In this document: piece by piece, positions 38,073-47,619 of the stretch
Layout: every line of letters starts with the position of its first letter
Numbering within the stretch: the first letter of the stretch is position 1
NCBI GenBank assembly: GCA_024233875.1
Contig: JACKPB010000006.1
Location: 248,001 to 312,000, forward strand
DNA from: Leptospiraceae bacterium
GTDB taxonomy: Bacteria; Spirochaetota; Leptospiria; Leptospirales; Leptospiraceae
Direction: 5' to 3'
DNA: 64,000 bases
Made by a program: the position numbers and the translations under genes
Notes under the pieces: generated by a model
Databases searched by the model: none
The model's input: only the letters and a program-made list of their open reading frames with translations
What the model was told of the DNA's origin: nothing

Positions 38073-38302
38073 AATGAAAGAATTAAAAAAATCATTATTT
38101 TTCGAGATGCAAACACGAGACAGGCTTGGATATCTTCTCTCTCTAAATCTTCATAATCACCTAAGATTTCTTCATAAGGCATACCAGAACCTAATAAATC
38201 TAACATCCATTCAACTGAATAACGGTGATTTCGTATGGTAGGTTTTCTAAAACATACTATTGGATTCAAAGTTATTCTTTTCAATAATTCATCAGGAGTC
38301 AT
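38051..38302 (-). CDS. DUF433 family antitoxin (module 0)
   Basis: The protein from ATG 38302 starts MTPDELLKRITLNPIVC and contains the DUF433 core RKPTIRNHRYSVEWMLDLLG, then SGMPYEEILGDYEDLEREDI. These are small HTH-type proteins paired with DUF5615 toxins. The final ~18 residues come from inserted repeat B rather than from the family. An upstream in-frame ATG (38362) lies before the promoter boxes and is unlikely. Confidence 0.75.
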   Translation of the reverse strand: MTPDELLKRITLNPIVCFRKPTIRNHRYSVEWMLDLLGSGMPYEEILGDYEDLEREDIQACLVFASRKIMIFLILSLYTSSHK

Positions 38303-38338
38303 AAATTTCAAAATATTAGAGAGAAATACCTCTGTCCA
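38303..38338 (-). promoter_or_regulatory. Antitoxin promoter, module 0
   Basis: TGGACA, 17-base spacer, TATTTT, then only 7 bases (GAAATTT) to the ATG, implying a leaderless or nearly leaderless mRNA. Confidence 0.65.
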
Positions 38339-38373
38339 GTCATAGAATTTTATGTTACCCAAGGAGCCAGCTC

Positions 38374-39843
38374 ATGAAAACAAACCTATTTTCTAAAATC
38401 AAAACTTTCTTCCAAAATCAAATCGCAAAGGTAATTCCTTCGATGACAAAGGAAAATACAACCACGGACTCACACGGATGGTCACGGATCTGGAATCAAG
38501 AATTCTTCCGTATTATCCGCAGAGGAATGTTGCATGGTTTCGGATTCATGCTCGGAATATTTGGTACGGGACTATTGTTAGCAGTACCCAGTGGAGTGTC
38601 ATCTCCATGGGCATCAGGTGATAAGTTAACAGCAGCTGGACTGAATGCTTTGAGAACAGCAATAGAGAGCATTCCCAATTGGACTAAGAATGGAACCAGT
38701 GCGTATTACACAGATGGAAATGTGGGGATTGGGACAGCAACTCCATCACAAACTTTACAAATTCATAATAACTCTCAGCCAATAATTCAAATGACTTCGG
38801 CTACAGGAAATCTCATGATAGGTGTAAATGATGCAAATGCTTATATAAATTCAGTAACAACAAGTCCTTTGGAATTTTATGTAAATGGAATAGAGAGAAT
38901 GCGAATAACATCTAATGGAAACGTAGGGATAGGAACGACTAGTCCGAGTAGTAAGTTTCAAGTTTTAGATGGGAATGGGGGAATTTCTCTAGTTCCTTCT
39001 AATACCTCACAAAATAAAATCGAAATGTATTCTCCAATCCAACCAAATTTTAAGACAATATTTAGCTCTACAGCAAACAATATAGAAGGTACTACTGATT
39101 GGATGGGAATTTCGCAAGCTCCTTTGGCAGTCGGAGGTATTCTATTTGGTACCGCAAATGGATCTGGAAGTATGACAACTCTGCCAACTGCGTCTGCACA
39201 GATGGTAATTAGAACAAATGGGTATGTTGGAATAGGGACTACCTCTCCCTCCGTTTCCCTTCATGTAGCCGGTAATGCCTGTACAACCGGAACAGGCATG
39301 ACAGCTTGTGCATCCGATAGAAGATTTAAAACAAATATCAAACCTATTGAAAACGCATTGGATTTGATTCTAAAAATTAAACCGGTTCATTTTACATGGA
39401 ACCAACTCTCAGAGAAGGAGTTTGGATACAAATCGGGAACTAAGGACATTGGAGTTATTGCACAGGAAATTGAAAAAATCAATCCAGATTGGGTGAAAAC
39501 TATCAAATCTGATTACAAAATGGTGAAGGATAGTTTTACGAAATGGTATACTATCAAAGCGATTCAAGAACTCAATGAGAAAGTAATTCAAGAAAACTCA
39601 TCTTTAAATTTGAGATACAGTTCCTTAATCGATGAGCAAGTTTCTCTCAAAAAACAAAATGAAAAGCTGGCACTTCGACTAGGCTCAATGACCGAAAATC
39701 TCCGAGTAGTGACCGAGACAAATACAAAGTTGGAAATTCAACTATTGGAATTGAAGAAGGAAAATCGGGAGTATAAGGATAGATCTATTTCCTTTGAAGA
39801 AAGACTAAAAGCTTTGGAGGAAAACCGTTATGCGAAGAAGTGA
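38374..39843 (+). CDS. Fibre protein 1 with S74 self-cleaving chaperone domain
   Basis: 489 residues. The conserved N-terminus (1-48) is polar and basic, then one hydrophobic helix (about 50-72) anchors or exports it. A conserved neck (ASGDKLTAAGLNALRTAIES) leads to a variable beta-rich shaft with repeats of the GNVGIGT(A/T/S)xP type. The S74 peptidase/chaperone domain starts at S314 in ACASDRRFKTNI; the Ser and Lys of this motif are the family's autocleavage dyad, with cleavage just before the Ser. The last 90 residues are coiled coil ending RYAKK. S74 domains fold trimeric beta-helix fibres and then release themselves. The AAGGAG site is 8 bases before the ATG. Confidence 0.85.
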   Translation: MKTNLFSKIKTFFQNQIAKVIPSMTKENTTTDSHGWSRIWNQEFFRIIRRGMLHGFGFMLGIFGTGLLLAVPSGVSSPWASGDKLTAAGLNALRTAIESIPNWTKNGTSAYYTDGNVGIGTATPSQTLQIHNNSQPIIQMTSATGNLMIGVNDANAYINSVTTSPLEFYVNGIERMRITSNGNVGIGTTSPSSKFQVLDGNGGISLVPSNTSQNKIEMYSPIQPNFKTIFSSTANNIEGTTDWMGISQAPLAVGGILFGTANGSGSMTTLPTASAQMVIRTNGYVGIGTTSPSVSLHVAGNACTTGTGMTACASDRRFKTNIKPIENALDLILKIKPVHFTWNQLSEKEFGYKSGTKDIGVIAQEIEKINPDWVKTIKSDYKMVKDSFTKWYTIKAIQELNEKVIQENSSLNLRYSSLIDEQVSLKKQNEKLALRLGSMTENLRVVTETNTKLEIQLLELKKENREYKDRSISFEERLKALEENRYAKK

Positions 39844-39847
39844 TGAA

Positions 39848-40120
39848 TTACTTTTTTTGTTTGATCATTTGATTGTACTCTTCGTGAGAACCTATCCAAA
39901 ACCAAATGTAGGTTTCCCATTTTTGAACACAAAGAGCTCTCCAATTCAATCCAATTCTTATAGAATAGATTTCAGGAGAATTGTCCAATTTTTTAAAATG
40001 AAGGGATGGGCGGTTTCGATTTTATTTCCAAAACTGAAAGATTTTATTGGCTTGAATTTGAATTTCCTTAGGAAGATTCGAGTAAAGCTTTTTGAAATTC
40101 TGATTTCTTACAGATTTCAA
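39848..40120 (-). pseudogene. RelE/ParE-type toxin with in-frame stop (module 1)
   Basis: Translation from the TTG at 40120, which overlaps the antitoxin stop as TTGA, gives MKSVRNQNFKKLYSNLPK and on to FQFWK, then a TAA at 40022-40024 (codon 33). The same frame then resumes with the family's core NRPSLHFKKLDNSPEIYSIR, GLNWRALCV and a normal C-terminus ending in QKK. RelE relatives of this type are mRNA interferases about 90 residues long; the full span is 90. Unless the stop is read through, the toxin is inactive. Confidence 0.75.
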
Positions 40121-40335
40121 TCGTCACCAAATCCATCATCTTCGGTTTTGCCTTCTTCGAAGTCCCGAATGGCAGAAAATGCCATTTCCTTTAGAACATC
40201 TTTACTTTCTTGGAAAGATCCTTCCCATTTTATCAAATCGATCAAATCCTCTAAGATGATAGAAGCCGCTTTATCCTGCAAATCATCAGATAGAGCTTCT
40301 AATTCCTTAAAAGCTTTTTCAAGTAATATTGTCAT
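40117..40335 (-). CDS. Antitoxin of the RelE-type module 1
   Basis: 72 residues, acidic and helical (MTILLEKAFKELEALSDDLQ, later GKTEDDGFGDD), the usual size and character of a RelE-partner antitoxin. Its stop overlaps the toxin start by 4 bases. It remains open although the toxin frame is broken. Confidence 0.75.
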   Translation of the reverse strand: MTILLEKAFKELEALSDDLQDKAASIILEDLIDLIKWEGSFQESKDVLKEMAFSAIRDFEEGKTEDDGFGDD

Positions 40336-40369
40336 AACTCAAACTTTTTCCTTAAAAACGAAAAGTCAA
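40336..40369 (-). promoter_or_regulatory. Antitoxin promoter, module 1
   Basis: TTGACT ends 28 bases before the ATG. The -10 is weak (AAGTTT at 17-base spacing). Confidence 0.45.
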
Positions 40370-40419
40370 TCTAAAATCACTTCCCCATTTTCCAATTTAC
40401 ATCCCCAAGGAGCCAGCTC

Positions 40420-41400
40420 ATGAAAACAAACCTATTTTCTAAAATCAAAACTTTCTTCCAAAATCTTATCGTAAAGGTAATTCCTTCGATGACAAAGGAA
40501 AATACAACCACGGACTCACACGGATGGTCACGGATCTGGAATCAAGAGTTCTTCCGTATTATCCGCAGAGGAATGTTGCATGGTTTCGGATTCATGCTCG
40601 GAATATTTGGTACGGGACTATTGTTAGCAGTACCCAGTGGAGTTTCATCACCTTGGGCATCAGGTGATAAGTTAACAGCAGCTGGACTGAATGCTTTGAG
40701 AACAGCAATAGAGAGCATTCCCAATTGGACTAAGAATGGAACAAGTGCGTATTACACAGATGGGAATGTGGGGATTGGGACTAGTAGTCCAGGTGCAAAA
40801 TTGCATGTAAATGGAAATTTGCAAATAGGATCTGCTTCGGTAATTTATGAGGATTCAACCAATTCATTAACTGCAATTAATTCATACGCTCACAGTTTTG
40901 CGATTAGAAATGAACCCGGAACAGTAAATTTGTTAACTGTTAAATCTAATGGCTACGTAGGGATTGGAACTACAATACCAGGTTTACCTTTACACATTGT
41001 TGGCAATTCTGGTCTTCCCGCCTCATCAGGATCAAATTCTAATGGTGCAATAAGGATTCGTTCTGGTGTATTTACAGCAGGTCTTGATATTGGCGTAGAC
41101 GGTGGTACAGGTAAAAGTTGGATTCAAGCCGCTGATAATAATGCTTCTGTAAATTATCCTTTATTACTAAATCCAAATTCTGGAAACGTGGGGATAGGAA
41201 CAACTACTCCGGGTACAAAATTAGATGTTAGCGGAGATATCAAAGGCTCTTCACTAATATTAAAAGTTGATCAAGGTGGAGCAAATTATTCCTCTAAAAT
41301 ATTTATATCCTCTTCAGGTTCCTGTGGATCAGCAGCATCATTTCAACAAATTGGAGCTATTGCAGGTATAGGTGCATTGTGTTGGGGAGGGGTCTATTAA
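40420..41400 (+). CDS. Fibre protein 2, S74 domain absent
   Basis: 326 residues. The first ~125 residues are nearly identical to fibre protein 1, including the hydrophobic helix (about 50-72) and neck. The shaft has three GNVGIGT or GYVGIGT repeats. Instead of the S74 domain it ends in a Ser/Gly/Ala-rich segment, SSSGSCGSAASFQQIGAIAG followed by IGALCWGGVY. With no chaperone domain it either folds without self-cleavage or is a truncated relic. The RYAK tail sequence survives 26 bases downstream, out of the gene, as part of the module boundary. Confidence 0.75.
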   Translation: MKTNLFSKIKTFFQNLIVKVIPSMTKENTTTDSHGWSRIWNQEFFRIIRRGMLHGFGFMLGIFGTGLLLAVPSGVSSPWASGDKLTAAGLNALRTAIESIPNWTKNGTSAYYTDGNVGIGTSSPGAKLHVNGNLQIGSASVIYEDSTNSLTAINSYAHSFAIRNEPGTVNLLTVKSNGYVGIGTTIPGLPLHIVGNSGLPASSGSNSNGAIRIRSGVFTAGLDIGVDGGTGKSWIQAADNNASVNYPLLLNPNSGNVGIGTTTPGTKLDVSGDIKGSSLILKVDQGGANYSSKIFISSSGSCGSAASFQQIGAIAGIGALCWGGVY

Positions 41401-41458
41401 AAATATGGTGAGTAATTCTATAAAATCCGTTATGCGAAGAATTGATACTTTTATGGAA

Positions 41459-41793
41459 ATTTACCTTATCAAAAGTAGAGCCTTTTCGGATATCTCTGAT
41501 AAAAAAAAATCAATTTCTTCTCAATTCACACGAAGTATGGATTCAATTGTTTTTGTCGGAGAGTTTCCCCTTTTTATTAAAATGACTTTGGGTGAAAATC
41601 CGTATCTTGCTTACAAATTAAAAAGGTCATCATCTTTTGTGACAAAAGCAAAATTATTTTCTAAAGCAAAATTTCCAATATCGAGATCATTCTTTTCTAG
41701 ATTAAAAGTAAACACATGGACTGAATTTGGAAATTCATCGTGTAATAAAGTTATAAGATCAGGAGAAAGATTCGCATCAAACAAAAGTTTCAT
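41459..41793 (-). pseudogene. DUF5615 toxin with two in-frame stops (module 2)
   Basis: Starts MKLLFDANLSPDLITLLHDE and keeps the acid motif TKDDDLFNL, then a TAA at codon 61. The frame continues with the recognisable family part ARYGFSPKVILIKRGNSPTK and meets a second stop (TGA) after ILRVN, before EEIDFF. Intact relatives at 43604 and 49169 run about 110-117 residues. The start overlaps the antitoxin stop (ATGA). Probably inactive, though the 60-residue N-terminal piece keeps the catalytic-type acids. Confidence 0.75.
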
Positions 41794-42011
41794 AGAATCA
41801 TTAATCTTTTATTTTGATCAGCGGCAAATGCCAGAACAGATAATAGGTCGTTTTTAGTAAGGTAAGTAAAATCATGCAAGATTTCATCATGGGACATTCC
41901 GGAAGCCATATAATCCAGAACATCATAAACTGTAATCCTCATTCCCCGAATGCAGGGTTTACCAGTGCGTTTACCCGGTTCTATTGTAATAATTTTTGTA
42001 TAATCTACCAT
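41790..42011 (-). CDS. DUF433 family antitoxin (module 2)
   Basis: 73 residues: IITIEPGKRTGKPCIRGMRI, TVYDVLDYMASGMSHDEIL and DFTYLTKNDLLSVLAFAAD, a complete DUF433 domain. It overlaps the DUF5615 start by 4 bases. Intact although its toxin is broken. Confidence 0.85.
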   Translation of the reverse strand: MVDYTKIITIEPGKRTGKPCIRGMRITVYDVLDYMASGMSHDEILHDFTYLTKNDLLSVLAFAADQNKRLMIL

Positions 42012-42046
42012 AGATTACAAAGTTTTCAATTTTTCAATTCTGTCAA
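42012..42046 (-). promoter_or_regulatory. Antitoxin promoter, module 2
   Basis: TTGACA ends 29 bases before the ATG. The best -10 candidate is TTTGTA at 19-base spacing, almost touching the start codon. Confidence 0.5.
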
Positions 42047-42088
42047 TTCAAATGTTTTTCAATTATTTCAACCCCAAGGAGCCAACCC

Positions 42089-43603
42089 ATGAAACCAAAT
42101 CTATTTTCTAAAATCAAAACTTTCTTCCAAGATCTTATCGCAAAGGTAATTCCTTCGATGACAAAGGAAAATACAACCACGGACTCACACAGACGGACAC
42201 GGATATGGAATCAGGAGTTCTTTCAAACATTACGCAAAGGGATTGTAATGGGATTCGGATTCATGCTCGGAATGTTTGGTACGGGAGTAATGGCAGTTGC
42301 TGTCACCGGAACTATCAAAACCTGGGCGACAAACGATAAGTTGAGTGCGACGGATTTGAATACTGCGTTTACGAGTTTGAAGACGGCGATAGAGGGGATT
42401 ACCAGTTCTCAATGGACAACCTCAGGAAGTAACATTTATTACAATACTGGTAAGGTTGGGATTGGGATTAATCCATTTAGTAAATTGCATATATATGGAA
42501 CGAATTATCCAGAAATTCTAGCAATAGAGAGTACCGCCTCTGCTGAATTGTTGATGAGTCGAAATAATACCGATTATCTAAAGATGGGGTTAGAGGGGAG
42601 CTCGGCTGGAAATCGTATGAATGGAACCCTTGCATATTCAGGTTTTTTAGGAACTTTTTCAAATCAACCATTAACTTTTCACACAAACAATCAATTCCGA
42701 GCAATTATTTCATCATCTGGAAACATTGGGATAGGTACAACAAATCCACTAAGTAAATTTCATGTACTTGGAACAGGTCAAAATACTGCAAATATTTCTA
42801 CATCGAACGGTTTAGGTGCGACACTATTATTGCAAGATTCAGATAGTGGTTCAAATAATGGAGGATCAGTTATATTCGGGACTGTTCAAGGTTTTTTTGC
42901 TGGAATTAAAGGATTAATAGAAGAAGGAACTCCTAATACAGCTGGAGCTCTTTCTTTTTCTACAAGGAATTCAGTAGCTGATGCAAATTTAACCGAGAGA
43001 ATGAGAATTACTGCTTCCGGTAATATAGGGATAGGGTACACTAATCCTACTTATAACCTTCAGGTCAATGGTTCCATAGCTGGAACATCCGCCTACACCA
43101 ATCTCTCTGACGGTCGCTTCAAAGAAAACATCCAAAACATATTCGGTGCGTTGGACAAAATCGAAAGACTTCGTGGGGTATCCTATACTTGGAAACAAAA
43201 GGAAAACAAAGATCTTAAGTTTAATAAAGGACGCGATCTAGGTTTTATCGGTCAGGAAGTAGAAAAGATCATTCCGGAAGCAGTTTCGAAGGATGACAAA
43301 GGAATCCTTTCTTTGGCGTATTCCAATATCATTCCTGTGGTTGTGGAAGCGATTAAGGAATTAAGGAGAAATCAGGATGATAAGATCGATGGAGTTCTCA
43401 CTTCGACACGCTCAGTGACCGAGAAGTTGAGTTTAGTAACCGAAACTCTTCAAATTGTAAAGGATGAAAATATTGAACTTAAGATACAACTTTCTGATGC
43501 ACAAAAACATCTTTCAGACTTAAAGAAAGAAAATACAGATTTCAAACTATCCGTTATGCAACAATTGAAGGAAATTCAGGAGAATCGTTATGCGAAGAAG
43601 TGA
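42089..43603 (+). CDS. Fibre protein 3 with S74 domain (subtype 2)
   Basis: 504 residues. The N-terminus is the family's polar segment plus hydrophobic helix, with the alternative neck (AVAVTGTIKTWATNDKLSAT, followed by DLNTAF). The shaft has about four IGIG(T/Y/I)xP repeats and a hypervariable middle. The S74 motif is of a second kind: NLSDGRFKENI with S340, followed by IFGALDKIERLRGVSYTWKQ and GFIGQEVEKIIPEAV. The C-terminal coiled coil ends RYAKK. The stop directly abuts the stop of the module 3 toxin on the other strand. Confidence 0.85.
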   Translation: MKPNLFSKIKTFFQDLIAKVIPSMTKENTTTDSHRRTRIWNQEFFQTLRKGIVMGFGFMLGMFGTGVMAVAVTGTIKTWATNDKLSATDLNTAFTSLKTAIEGITSSQWTTSGSNIYYNTGKVGIGINPFSKLHIYGTNYPEILAIESTASAELLMSRNNTDYLKMGLEGSSAGNRMNGTLAYSGFLGTFSNQPLTFHTNNQFRAIISSSGNIGIGTTNPLSKFHVLGTGQNTANISTSNGLGATLLLQDSDSGSNNGGSVIFGTVQGFFAGIKGLIEEGTPNTAGALSFSTRNSVADANLTERMRITASGNIGIGYTNPTYNLQVNGSIAGTSAYTNLSDGRFKENIQNIFGALDKIERLRGVSYTWKQKENKDLKFNKGRDLGFIGQEVEKIIPEAVSKDDKGILSLAYSNIIPVVVEAIKELRRNQDDKIDGVLTSTRSVTEKLSLVTETLQIVKDENIELKIQLSDAQKHLSDLKKENTDFKLSVMQQLKEIQENRYAKK

Positions 43604-43957
43604 TCAAAAGTGTACAGTGATGTCTGTAGGGGAAATTTCTATAACTGAATTGCTTTGTATCAAAGATAATAATTCAGAAAAATTTAGATTAAATATTTGG
43701 ATGAGTCTTTTATTAGAAATATTCCCTGTGGTTATAAATATAATTTTTTTTGGTTCTTTCTTAATTAGAAAATTCTTAAGGAAATCATCATCTTTAGTGA
43801 TAACGATTCTATCTTCACGATTGCAAATGTTGATGATTCCGAAATCACCAATTCCATTTCCCATTTCTAACTCAGATGTATGTATAGAATCGAATCCTTT
43901 TTCTTTAAAAAATCTAGATAATTTCCAGGGAAGATTTGCATCGATTAGAAATTTCAC
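43604..43957 (-). CDS. DUF5615 family PIN-like toxin (module 3)
   Basis: 117 residues, apparently intact. MKFLIDANLPWKLSRFFKEK, DSIHTSELEMGNGIGD and VITKDDDFLKNFL carry the conserved acids of the PIN-like fold; FITTGNISNKRLIQIF and a C-terminal helix follow. DUF5615 proteins are predicted RNases paired with DUF433 antitoxins. ATGA overlap with the antitoxin gene. Confidence 0.85.
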   Translation of the reverse strand: MKFLIDANLPWKLSRFFKEKGFDSIHTSELEMGNGIGDFGIINICNREDRIVITKDDDFLKNFLIKKEPKKIIFITTGNISNKRLIQIFNLNFSELLSLIQSNSVIEISPTDITVHF

Positions 43958-44196
43958 GCGGCAATTATTTTATGAATACTTTTTACTTTTACTAAAACAC
44001 TTGCAAAATAAAGACATGCTTTTAAGTCTTCTTTTTCCAAATCCGGATAATCTTCTAAAATTTCTTCTTCGGTCATATCCGAGGCAAGGAGTTCTAACAT
44101 GATTTCAACTGGATATCTCAGATTTCGTATGCAGGGTTTACCAAAACACATATCCGGATTGATGGTAATTCTTTTTAATAATTCATCAGGATTCAT
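43954..44196 (-). CDS. DUF433 family antitoxin (module 3)
   Basis: 80 residues from the ATG at 44196: MNPDELLKRITINPDMCFGK, PCIRNLRYPVEIMLELL and DMTEEEILEDYPDLEKEDLK. The longer frame to a TTG at 44232 runs through the promoter boxes and is unlikely. Very close to the module 0 antitoxin. Confidence 0.85.
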   Translation of the reverse strand: MNPDELLKRITINPDMCFGKPCIRNLRYPVEIMLELLASDMTEEEILEDYPDLEKEDLKACLYFASVLVKVKSIHKIIAA

Positions 44197-44232
44197 AAAT
44201 TTCAAAATATCAGGGGAAAATACCTCTGTCAA
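44197..44232 (-). promoter_or_regulatory. Antitoxin promoter, module 3
   Basis: TTGACA, 17-base spacer, TATTTT, 7 bases (GAAATTT), ATG: the best match of the set. On the forward strand a TATAAT at 44235-44240 could serve fibre gene 4, so the two promoters would overlap. Confidence 0.7.
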
Positions 44233-44267
44233 GTCTTATAATTCTATTTTCCCCAAGGAGCCAACCC

Positions 44268-45725
44268 ATGAAATCAAACCCATTTTTTAAAATCAAAACT
44301 TTCTTCCAAAATCAAATAGCAAAGGTAATTCCTTCGATGACAAAGGAAAATACAACCACGGACTCACACTTATGGACACGGATCTGGAATCAGGAGTTCT
44401 TTCAAACATTACGCAAAGGGATTTTAATGGGATTCGGGATCATGCTCGGAATGTTTGGTACGGGAGTAATGGCTGTTGCTGTGACGGGAATCAAAACCTG
44501 GTCAAGCAATGAGAAACTGACGGCTAACGATTTGAATACAACGATTACTAGCTTGAAGACTGCAATTGAAAGCATTCCTAATTGGACTAAGAATGGAACC
44601 AGTGCGTATTACAATGATGGGAATGTGGGGATTGGAACTAGTAGTCCGGGATACCCACTTACTATGAATGTAACTACATCATCGCATCCATTTTATTTAA
44701 AAAATAATACTTCGAGTTATTACTCAGGATTAATTTTATATAATGATCAAGGACATGCTTCCATTATTTCTCAAAATGGAGGTAATTATTCTCCTTGGGG
44801 AGGTGCGAATACCTTAAATATTGGAACAGTAACTAATAATAATTTAAATTTTCTTCAAAATGATACAGTTAGAATGACAATTAATTCTAATGGATACGTT
44901 GGGATAGGTACGACTAGTCCAACTAAAACGCTAAATGTTCAGGGAACAGGCATACAGATCGGTCAAACGACTACAAATATACTAACAGCTACTGATGGCA
45001 ATGTATCTTCTTATTTAGAATCTTCAATTGGATATGGTACAAGACTTAGTTCAAATCACGATATTTCTCTAAGCCCTGGTAGTTCAGAAAAATTTAGAAT
45101 CACATCTTCTGGAAATGTAGGAATCGGAACATCCTCTCCCTCCGTTTCCCTTCATGTAGCCGGCAATGCCTGTACTACAGGAACTGGTATGACGGCATGT
45201 GCATCCGATAGAAGACTAAAACAAAATATCAAACCTATCGAAAATGCATTGGATTTGATACTAAAAGTTAAACCTGTTCATTTTACTTGGAACCAACTAT
45301 CTGAAAAAGAGTTTGGTTACAAATCCGGAACACAGGATATCGGTGTCATTGCACAGGAAATTGAGAAAATCAATCCCGATTGGGTGAAAACTGTGAAATC
45401 TGATTACAAAATGGTAAAGGATAGTTTTACCAAATGGTATACCATCAAAGCAATTCAAGAACTCAATGAGATAGTTGAAAAGGAAAATTCAGCTCTTAGA
45501 TCTCGATACGCTTCTTTACTCGATGAACATAATTCCTTAAAAAAAGAAATCAAGGAATTGTCATTTCGACAAAGCTCAATGACCGATACCTTGAAAACAG
45601 TGAATGAGGAAAATAGAGAACTAAAGAAACAATTATCCATCTTAAGGAAAGAAAATTCAGAGAAATTTAGTTCCTTAGAAGAAAGACTCAAAGTAATGGA
45701 AAATCTTCAATTGGTAAGAAAATGA
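44268..45725 (+). CDS. Fibre protein 4 with S74 domain (subtype 1)
   Basis: 485 residues with the family N-terminus, neck KTWSSNEKLTANDLNTTITS and a variable shaft rich in Asn/Ser/Thr with three VGIGT repeats. The S74 domain starts at S313 in ACASDRRLKQNIKPIENALD and is nearly identical to those of proteins 1 and 5. The C-terminal coiled coil ends ENLQLVRK, so this copy lost the RYAKK end, and the module after it is the only one without the CGTTATGCGAAGAA boundary. Confidence 0.85.
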   Translation: MKSNPFFKIKTFFQNQIAKVIPSMTKENTTTDSHLWTRIWNQEFFQTLRKGILMGFGIMLGMFGTGVMAVAVTGIKTWSSNEKLTANDLNTTITSLKTAIESIPNWTKNGTSAYYNDGNVGIGTSSPGYPLTMNVTTSSHPFYLKNNTSSYYSGLILYNDQGHASIISQNGGNYSPWGGANTLNIGTVTNNNLNFLQNDTVRMTINSNGYVGIGTTSPTKTLNVQGTGIQIGQTTTNILTATDGNVSSYLESSIGYGTRLSSNHDISLSPGSSEKFRITSSGNVGIGTSSPSVSLHVAGNACTTGTGMTACASDRRLKQNIKPIENALDLILKVKPVHFTWNQLSEKEFGYKSGTQDIGVIAQEIEKINPDWVKTVKSDYKMVKDSFTKWYTIKAIQELNEIVEKENSALRSRYASLLDEHNSLKKEIKELSFRQSSMTDTLKTVNEENRELKKQLSILRKENSEKFSSLEERLKVMENLQLVRK

Positions 45726-45745
45726 TTCTATTTGAATTCATAAAT

Positions 45746-46042
45746 TCATACAGCCTGTTTATATGGTTTGATACCATAATTTCTGGTTTCGAGGGAGTCT
45801 TTGAGGATCTCAAGATCATAGCGGTTTTGCAAATTAAGCCAAAACTCGGGAGTGGTCTGGAAAAAAATCGAAAGCCTGAGAGCTGTGTCAGGTGTAATCG
45901 ATCGTTTTCCATTTACAATTTGACTGATTCGCATGGGAGAAACATAGATCTGTCGAGAAAGGGATTGGATCGAAAGGGAATATGGATCCATAAATTCTTC
46001 TTTCAAAATCTCCCCGGGATGAATAGGATTTATTTTTTTCAT
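45746..46042 (-). CDS. higA: HigA family addiction-module antitoxin (module 4)
   Basis: 98 residues: IHPGEILKEEFMDPYSLSIQ, SLSRQIYVSPMRISQIVNGK, RSITPDTALRLSIFFQTTPE and FWLNLQNRYDLEIL, a standard HigA XRE-type HTH protein. It binds its own promoter and neutralises HigB. It is encoded after higB, the usual inverted order for this family. Confidence 0.92.
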   Translation of the reverse strand: MKKINPIHPGEILKEEFMDPYSLSIQSLSRQIYVSPMRISQIVNGKRSITPDTALRLSIFFQTTPEFWLNLQNRYDLEILKDSLETRNYGIKPYKQAV

Positions 46043-46052
46043 ATTAAATTCC

Positions 46053-46334
46053 TTAGTGATAGTCTACAATTTCAACCAAATACGCATCACCATCTCGAAA
46101 ATCAAAACAGATTCTCCATTGTAGGTTTATGGAAATGGAATAGAAACCCTTTCTATCTACTGACAAGACATGAAGTCGATTCCCTGGTGGAATACGTAAA
46201 TCGTTTACATCTTTTGCTGAATCAATCATCAAAAGTTTCTTATAGATCAATCTTTGGAGTTCAGGAGGGAATTTCTTGGAAAAAAAACGATTCCAAAGAT
46301 TCTCCGTTTCCTTATTTCCAAATGATTTTATCAT
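46053..46334 (-). CDS. higB: HigB/RelE-type toxin (module 4)
   Basis: 93 residues from the ATG at 46334 (a TTG at 46343 is also in frame). Typical HigB motifs: MIDSAKDVNDLRIPPGNRLH, FYSISINLQWRICFDF and DAYLVEIVDYH. It should be a ribosome-dependent mRNA interferase. No stops or frameshifts, so this module looks functional. Confidence 0.9.
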   Translation of the reverse strand: MIKSFGNKETENLWNRFFSKKFPPELQRLIYKKLLMIDSAKDVNDLRIPPGNRLHVLSVDRKGFYSISINLQWRICFDFRDGDAYLVEIVDYH

Positions 46335-46371
46335 TTCTTCCAAAGTATATCGAGATACGATATACCGTCAA
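46335..46371 (-). promoter_or_regulatory. higBA promoter with palindromic operator
   Basis: TTGACG, 16-base spacer, TATACT, 9 bases, ATG. A perfect inverted repeat GTATATCG-agata-CGATATAC (46345-46365) overlaps the spacer and -10, a good HigA autorepression operator. Confidence 0.75.
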
Positions 46372-47619
46372 TCTTTTTTTTAACCCCCAAGGAGCCAACT
46401 CATGAAAACAAATCTATTTTCTAAAATCAAAACTTTCTTCCACAATCAAATCGCAAAGATAATTCCTTTGATGACAAATGAAAATTCAACCACGGACTCA
46501 CACGGATGGACACGGATCTGGAATCAAGAGTTCTTAAAAACATTACGCAAAGGAATTGTACAGGGATTCGGTATCATGCTCGGAATGTTTGGTACGGGAG
46601 TAATGGCTGTTGCTGTTACCGGAACAATCAAAACCTGGTCAAGCAATGACAAACTGACGGCTAACGATTTGAATAATACGATTACTAGTTTGAAGACTGC
46701 TATTGAGGGGATTCCCAATTGGAATAAGAATGGAACCAGTGCGTATTACACAGATGGGAATGTGGGGATTGGGACTAGTAGTCCAAATCAAATATTTCAT
46801 GTCAAATCTACAGGAAGTATGATATCTAATTTTGAAACTACTAATCCAAATTCATTAAATTATCATAATTTTATAGGTTCAGATGGAGATGCAAAAGGTG
46901 TTATAGGAATTGAGAATTCAACTGGGTCTGGAGCAATAAATAGTGGTTCTCCTTACGGCCTTTTTATGGTTTCTACTAGATCAAACAGTTTGACTTTAGG
47001 AACCAATTCTACTGCTAGAATGACAATCAATTCATCTGGAAATATTGGGATTGGTACGAATAGTCCAGGTGCAAATCTTACTGTAAACAAATCATCAGGA
47101 ACAGGAAATTCATTTCAAGTAGGAGAAAGTGGAAATTATACATTTTATGGTTATAATAATGGTAGCGGTCATACATATTATTATAATGCGCAAATGAGTA
47201 TGTTGAATACCAATCCAATCACCTTTTGGAGTACTGGAAATTCTACAAGTGTTATGGTTAGACATGGAACAACAGGTAGTTCGTTATCTATAGATGCATC
47301 AGGTGGAGTCGGCATCGGAACAACTACTCCCTCTGTATCTCTCCATGTTGTAGGAAATGCATGTACTACAGGAACTGGTATGACGGCATGTGCATCCGAT
47401 AGAAGACTAAAACAAAATATCAAACCTATTGAAAATGCATTGGATTTGATTCTAAAAGTTAAACCTGTTCATTTTACTTGGAACCAACTCTCAGAAAAAG
47501 AGTTTGGTTACAAATCCGGAACACAGGATATCGGTGTCATTGCACAGGAAATTGAGAAAATCAATCCGGATTGGGTGAAAACAGTTAAATCTAACCTTAT
47601 GACGTTTTAGAGGACACCT

